This document shows positions 58,655 to 64,000 of a DNA stretch of 64,000 nucleotides, in pieces. Location of the stretch: the NCBI GenBank assembly GCA_949128115.1, contig OX421964.1:53670601-53734600 (forward strand). Direction: 5' to 3'. This DNA comes from Anaspis maculata. Lineage: Eukaryota > Arthropoda > Insecta > Coleoptera > Scraptiidae. The notes below the pieces were generated by a model. The model ran no database searches, was not told the origin of the DNA, and worked only from the letters and a program-made list of their open reading frames with translations. Every line of letters begins with the position of its first letter. Position 1 is the first letter of the stretch. The position numbers and the translations under genes were made by a program.

Positions 58655-58775
58655 ATGAATGATGCGAAATGTGTCTCAGAAAAAGTATGTCGTGCCGTAT
58701 CAAGAATTTCTGCTTGCGCAACTCTTGGGTGCAGAACTACACCGAAAGTGTTGTTATTGCTCGCATTTACCATGG
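58655..58775 (+). CDS. Predicted membrane microprotein, exon 1
   Basis: The ATG at 58655 (A at -3) opens MNDAKCVSEKVCRAVSRISA, then CATLGCRTTPKVLLLLAFTM, and the exon ends in G of a Gly codon at the donor TGG|GTATGT. The N-terminal half is Cys-rich and basic. The Leu-rich tail begins a membrane segment that exon 2 completes. If unspliced, the frame continues 20 codons to a stop at 58834 and also gives a hydrophobic tail (MLYAVAVILGWLIYSQKN), so two membrane-tail isoforms are conceivable. I do not recognise a family. It lies on the same strand as, and about 3 kb upstream of, the LRR gene. Confidence 0.5.
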
Positions 58776-59195
58776 GTATGTTATACGCGGTTGCGGTAAT
58801 TTTAGGTTGGCTGATTTATAGTCAAAAAAATTAAACGAAAGTAGATTTTTCTGAAGGACTTTAATTACAAACAGATAACCTAGGGAGAGAAGCCTTATGA
58901 CATGTTAAGACCTCTCACTAATAAACGTTTTAATGGCCATCAGCTGCTCTATTAGCGCTGAAACTGTACAAAAACGAAGAAAATTTGCACAGTACCTACA
59001 TACCGGTGATTGTTGTATCCCATTCGCTGCAGATGATACTTTGTAACAGTATATTTAGTTGCCTTGACTGATAATTACTCTTATTTAATAAGTTCGAGGT
59101 TTAAATTATCGCTGAAGCTTCTTAGATTCTTAGTCGTAATGATTAACATGAATTCCTATGCTAATAGAAGTATATAAAAAAATCAATTTTTGCAG

Positions 59196-59284
59196 GTTGG
59201 GCGTCAATAACGGTCCTCATCTTCACCTACAGCCCGAGGCTAGAAGCACTCTGGCCTGGCTTGAAGACCTTCCTGATGAGATAA
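59196..59284 (+). CDS. Predicted membrane microprotein, exon 2
   Basis: The acceptor is ATCAATTTTTGCAG. Joined to exon 1 in phase 1, it reads GWASITVLIFTYSPRLEALW, then PGLKTFLMR and TAA at 59282-59284, giving 69 residues in total. The joined hydrophobic segment (KVLLLLAFTMGWASITVLIF) is about 22 residues, one transmembrane helix. Third codon positions are GC-rich, unlike the flanks. A different frame of the same exon is also open (GVNNGPHLHLQPEARSTLAW), so the frame choice rests on phase compatibility. ATTAAA at 59512-59517 could be the polyadenylation signal. Confidence 0.5.
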
Positions 59285-61763
59285 TACAACCGAGCACCGG
59301 CACACACACCAGCCATGCCCAATCAATGAATTACGCAATGACAGCATGGGTGTAATTACCTCGCAAAAAAATTAAGGTAAGAATCTTGGTCAGCAAGCTC
59401 AACATTCCTTTTCAGGCACCAAATTCACGGCATCTGTCGGGCAGTGGGTCTTCCCATTGATTGGAAGTTTGCCTGCCTCCTCGAGTCGAACTGAATCACA
59501 GGTGTTGTCAAATTAAATCATCCGATTATTCTCGTGATTTGAATATCGAAGAAACATCATTGCGCTAATTGGTGGCAACAAACGAACGAGTAGTAGATCA
59601 AACACCTTGACTGAGGTCTGTGTCAGGTAAAATAATTGATTGTTGTGAATCTTAACGGCGATTCGTGTCTATTGTTGCAAAATGTTAGTATTTTTTTTTT
59701 GAATGATAGGATGGTGTAAATTTGGCACGTGTGCAATCGTGTGTTCGAGCACCGAACATTCGTGCAGATAACAGACATTTTTACACGATACATTCTCTCT
59801 AAAAGCCAGTTTTGATTTCATTGACATATTTCCTCAGCTTTGGGGTAATTAAGTCCAGCAATCATGCGAGGCTCTTAATTATCGCGATTTCGGAAGATCT
59901 TGACACGATTTCTGTTGTCGGAGGAAGTTCCTGCTGAAAACGACGCGAAATTCATCACGCGAGAAGCACGACGGACACCGGAAAGGAATTTGTGCAGAAA
60001 ACTGTGCACTCACAGAAAATGCCACTCTGAGGAAAAAATAACCACAGTAGTGGAGTGTACGCAATAATTATTTCTCGCACGCGACTTCACTATGCTTATG
60101 CAAGACATTTTTCCATTTCCAATGTATTCGCATTTCACTATTGTAGCGTGAAAACGCACCGCATTGCCCAAGAATATGGGAAAAATGGAGCACTTAGAAA
60201 TCTTACATTTCTCGCTTTTCGCAACCCTCGATGGGAACTGTTCAAGAACGGACAAGAGGCACACGACTCGAAGTCGAAGATGGTCTTGCATCAACGCTAC
60301 GGGGTTGGCGTTTCGGTATTTCCAATAATTAAGGTTGGAAAATGCCACGCCATCCTTGGCACTTTAGTTGTGTGTGTGCTTCGCCTATTGTTAAATATGT
60401 TTTTGCCTTTACTCATCTTCGAATTTCGCAACAAAGCGACATCGAACGCACCCATGACGTATTGCTTGGGTCAAGCAATGTCACTGACATCCCGAACTGT
60501 ACACTGTGGGCCTCCATGACTGTGGGTTATTTATATTTGAATGATGAATAATGTCTTCGTGGCTATGCATCGGCGTTTTTCCACCTTAAAATTGTAATTT
60601 AAAACGGCCTTGAATTTGCCGTGCCTACGCCAGTTCTTGCGCAAAATAATGCCGTGAAGACGACAAAATAAGAAGAGCTAGGTGTATTTTACAAACAAAT
60701 CAAAACCCACGTCCCCGGCGTGTGGTGTCTTAGGTATTCTCTGTTGGTGGACATGCATTTTGTCAAGGCTATAGTTAGTAATGTCTTCATACTGAAGAAT
60801 TTGAAGAGAATAAGGCAAAATGTTTATTGCACGATCAATAGTAATAAATATTCATCAGGCCAGTGAGCGCTTGGCGTAAGCGCAGCACAAGTAATGATCA
60901 AAATAAAGGTTTTGAGTATAAAACACTTATTACCGCATAAGGGTTTGTCTTACCGAGTTTGTAATTTATTACCATGAAATAAGAAGACAAAAGACGTAAT
61001 TACACAGCGGAACAAGATGGGCAGCTTGATAAAACAGGGTAGATAGTAGATACCATTTCTTCCACGGGGAGTATAATACAAGTTATCCTACGAGGCCTTA
61101 GTCGTGCAGCCGTCAGGATGTTTGGATGCGACAAGGTTTATTGCTAGTTAGATAGAAAAAATGTTCAAGGAGCTTACAACGAGTTTTACAGGAGTTTAAT
61201 GCCCACCTAAAAACGACTCTTGTGGGTCAGGATTTCACCCAGCATCTGATAAAAAACGTACTCAAAGTTTATCTAGTTTTGCATTGATAAAACAGCTTGC
61301 CAAAAGCAAAACTGAATAAGAAAATCGAAAGCTGAGCTTATCGTTTTAGCTTTCGTTTTGTCTGGAGACGTAAGGGTCTTGAAAAAAGCTAAATTTTGCA
61401 CTCGCATAAGAATGAGCTCAACTAACCAACGACCAACTAAACACTTGAAATAAAAATTCAGCAAGCCGGATGTGGCACGCCTCTATTCTTCTCCAGACAA
61501 GCAGGTATGCACAACAAGGAAGAAAAACCTAGCGGTTCTAATAAGTCTGTTTAAATTATTAAAATAGTAATTGGAATGCGTAAACAAGAAGAGTTCAAAA
61601 ATCGAGTCACGCACTGCCGTGCAATTCTTCCGTTAAGCACCTACAACCAAGTCCGACATTGCGTGCCGTTTAACGTATCACTACTCGTAGTTATTAAAAT
61701 GTGAATTAATAGCGCACAATGCCTTTTTGCGGAAGTACTCACTCGATTTTTTCCCTGTTGCAG
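59285..61763. other. Intergenic or LRR-gene 5' intron
   Basis: The 154-codon plus-strand frame at 60055-60519 has no recognisable domain, and its upstream half overlaps another frame on the minus strand. The stretch ends at the acceptor TTTTTCCCTGTTGCAG of the LRR gene, so a 5' UTR exon lies somewhere upstream. Confidence 0.5.
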
Positions 61764-61766
61764 ATC

Positions 61767-63458
61767 ATGAAGGACCGAGGATTCATACGCGCCACCATGG
61801 TGGCCGCGCTCTTCACCGTCATATCCGCCCAGTGTCCTTGGCAACGAGACATGGTCGACCTCCAGTCATCCTGCTTATGTTCGTACAATTTGGGCCACGA
61901 ACTCTCGGTGCAATGCGACATGGTCGAATGGCCCAAACTTCTTTCCGCCCTTCAAAAGTACGCCACGAACACCCCTCTGGACTTGCTCTACGTCAACAAC
62001 TCGACCATCGGTGCTCTCAAAGACAACATCTTTGCCAACCTTCAGGTGCAAAATATCCAACTGTCTGGGTGTAAAATCAACAGTGTGGCCAGTGACGCTT
62101 TCAAAGGCCAAGAAGCGCACCTGAAAAACTTGAACTTGCAAGACAACGACTTGTCCGAAGTGCCAGTGAACAGTTTGAAATCGTTGCGGACTTTATCGCT
62201 CCTGGATCTGTCCCATAACAGGATAAGTGTTGTTCCAAATCGAGCTTTCGAAACGTTGACCAAGTTGGCCACGCTCAAGCTGTCGGATAATAACGTGACC
62301 TTGGATTCGGAAGCACTGAAAGGCTTGGAAGGGTGTTTGAAAAACTTAAACTTGAAAGGGACGAGGCAAAAGGACATCCCTGAAGCGGTGAAAGGAATGC
62401 GGACGTTGGCATTCTTAGATTTGTCTCAGAACAGCCTGCGTGAGCTCCCCGGCCTCACTGGGCTGAAGTCATTCGAAGGACTAGACTCGTTGACTGCTTT
62501 GAATTTGGAAAGAAATTTGATTCAGAGCTTGGAGAAGAACGCATTCAAAGGTGTGCAACGAACGTTGAGTTCGCTAAGCTTGCTCAATAATTTGCTGCCG
62601 GACTTTCCGACTGAAGCTTTAGGAGTATTGTCGGAGCTGCGCGTCTTGGATATCGGATTCAATTTGCTCACCGAGCTTCCCGATGACGCCTTCGGAGGGA
62701 ATCCTTCCATCACTCTGTTGGCTCTAGACGGGAATCCTTTGGCTACAATTCCGTTTTCTGCGCTGTCCCACCTGAATAACACCCTTCGCGGCTTGAGTTT
62801 AGGCGGCAGATTTCTCCACTGCGACTGCAGGCTTTCCTGGGTCATTGAATGGATCCGAAATGGAGACCTCCAAGTGACCAGTCGGGAGCGCAATCCGCAG
62901 TTCTGCGGCAGTCCACCGCGTTTCCGAGACCGCGGGTTCTACAGCATACAACTCGAAGAGCTGTCTTGCAGCAAGAAAGACGAAGGAATCGGAGTGGCCA
63001 CAGTACTCAGTGCTGATTTAGACGACGTGTCCATAGCTGATCCCGCACCGAAAACCACGACCAAAGAACCAACGACAAAAACGACGACGATCGTGACCAG
63101 TACTTCGTCGTCGACCACTTCGAAAACCACAGCCTCGACCACAATGAAAATCTCCACCACCAACAAACCGAAAGTTCGCACGACTTCGGCGCCGCCGTCG
63201 TGGAAGAACGGTAATCAGAGACCTCCGCTGGTCATGACTTCGTTTCCCGCTCGATCCAAGTCAGAAGAAAGCAACGAGGTGTTGGTCAAGAACGCTTTTC
63301 GTCAGGACAGTTCGGTTATAATACAATGGGGGTCAGATACGGCCAACATCCTCGGCTTTCGGGTCGTGTACCGGCTGTTCGGGGACAAGAGCTTCAAGCA
63401 AGGACCTCCGCTGGAAGCCAGCGAACGCGAGTTCAAAATCAAGAACGTGCCATCTCAA
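61767..63458 (+). CDS. LRR-FN3 secreted/membrane protein, first coding exon (564 codons, gene continues)
   Basis: The start is the ATG at 61767, just after the acceptor CAG at 61761-61763; an in-frame ATG at 61719 lies in the intron. Residues 1-21 form a signal peptide (MVAALFTVISA). The N-terminal Cys cap uses C23, C36, C38 and C50. About ten leucine-rich repeats span residues 72-345 (for example LSLLDLSHNRISVVP, LTALNLERNLI, LRVLDIGFNLLTELP). The C-terminal cap HCDCRLSWVIEWI has C352, C354, C380 and C401. A Thr/Ser-rich, probably O-glycosylated linker covers 425-475. From about 503 an FN3 domain begins (VIIQWGS, FRVVYRLFG), cut by the donor CAA|GTGAGT at 63458. Extracellular adhesion or signalling is inferred from the architecture. 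Remaining exons, likely with a membrane helix, lie outside the window. I do not assign a named orthologue. Confidence 0.93.
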
Positions 63459-64000
63459 GTGAGTTGCTTTTGACTTCTACAGCGTCTTTTTTCAGCAATG
63501 TCACTATTCCGGAAGCTTCTGGTAAACAGAGTACGCAACTTTTTGATATGGGTAATGGCAGCATCTTGTAGCATCTTGTAGTTTACAGTTTTGTTTGACA
63601 CTACAACCATGGTTGGCAGTCATCAACTTCGTGTACACGGTGCCAAGAGCCTTAAAGTTGCAAATTTGTTGTTTTTCATTTTGAAATTCAAAATTCTCCT
63701 CCATTTCTGTACGAATTGACTTGAAACTTGTAACAAATTGAAACCTAGAATTTGAATTTTGATACGGTGAAAGTTGTCTTCGTGCAACTTCAGGGTGATG
63801 GCCACCGTTTCCCAAAAAAGTCTTTAATCAGAAATGCAGTGCTCGGCGGGTGTCACAGAATCTCGAAACGTAACTTCAGTGTAATGGGAATATTATGTTC
63901 TGAGAGGAGAGCTTCATAATGAAAATATCAAGTAAGTTTAGCATGCAAGGATAAAAAATAAATGTATGCGTCTAACCCATATGCAGATTAGCAGCTTCAT
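63459..64000 (+). other. LRR gene intron 1 of the coding region (partial)
   Basis: It begins GTGAGT and no acceptor with continuing FN3 frame is seen before the window ends. It contains a short duplication AGCATCTTGT at 63562-63582. Confidence 0.85.

Noticed and set aside
60055..60519. 154-codon plus-strand open frame as a gene
   Set aside because: No recognisable domain, no compatible splice context and an overlapping minus-strand frame of similar quality.
1..64000. Bacterial-type features (operons, ribosome binding sites, CRISPR arrays)
   Set aside because: Spliced genes, tRNA-derived SINEs and eukaryotic transposons show this is a eukaryotic genome; no regularly spaced direct-repeat array of CRISPR type was seen.

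Overview
The window is eukaryotic nuclear DNA, almost certainly from an arthropod and most likely an insect. Coding exons are rare, separated by long AT-rich introns and intergenic DNA, and bounded by GT/AG splice signals. Most recognisable sequence is transposable elements: hAT, PIF/Harbinger and TA-target MITEs, long-arm foldback elements, Jockey/CR1-type non-LTR retrotransposons, tRNA-derived SINEs and a miniature LTR element. Short TACCTA/TAGGTA words are scattered throughout. The order or species cannot be fixed from the sequence alone.

Three protein-coding genes are supported. (1) On the minus strand, three exons (20050-19378, 16489-16076, 14270-14004) encode the C-terminal part of the Rab3 GTPase-activating protein catalytic subunit (RAB3GAP1). 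Its 5' exons were not found. (2) On the plus strand, 61767-63458 is the first coding exon of a secreted or membrane leucine-rich-repeat protein with a Thr-rich linker and the start of a fibronectin III domain. The gene runs off the window. (3) On the plus strand, a predicted two-exon gene (58655-58775 joined to 59196-59284) would encode a 69-residue single-pass membrane microprotein. Further candidate coding pieces that I cannot name lie at 5220-6110 (minus, processed-pseudogene-like), 22649-23015 (minus, abutting a foldback element) and 43806-43950 (plus, GC-rich orphan exon).

Layout: 1-4068 is a nested inverted and direct repeat complex carrying reverse-transcriptase debris. 4.1-10 kb is a MITE/DNA-transposon cluster, several members with exact target-site duplications. 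10.07-12 kb holds a 559-bp LTR-type miniature element followed by a truncated non-LTR element. 13.3-20 kb is RAB3GAP1, with a second copy of the miniature LTR element in an intron. 22.6-26.3 kb has a long-arm foldback beside a nearly intact RT reading frame and a SINE. 26.9-41.4 kb contains a decayed hammerhead-like motif, a transposon made of repeated AAGATGGCGGC-type motifs, an FB-like foldback and a 1.45-kb palindrome. 43-55 kb is a run of MITEs and one full SINE. 55-64 kb is gene-bearing and comparatively poor in repeats.

The most unusual system is the miniature LTR element, present twice (10072-10630 plus; 17931-18439 minus). Each copy has about 147-bp direct terminal repeats, a 4-bp target duplication and a tRNA-Trp-type primer-binding site, but no coding capacity. 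Each LTR contains a tRNA-like sequence with matches to both Pol III boxes A and B. It resembles in logic the plant Cassandra TRIMs (5S rRNA in the LTR), but with a tRNA-like module.
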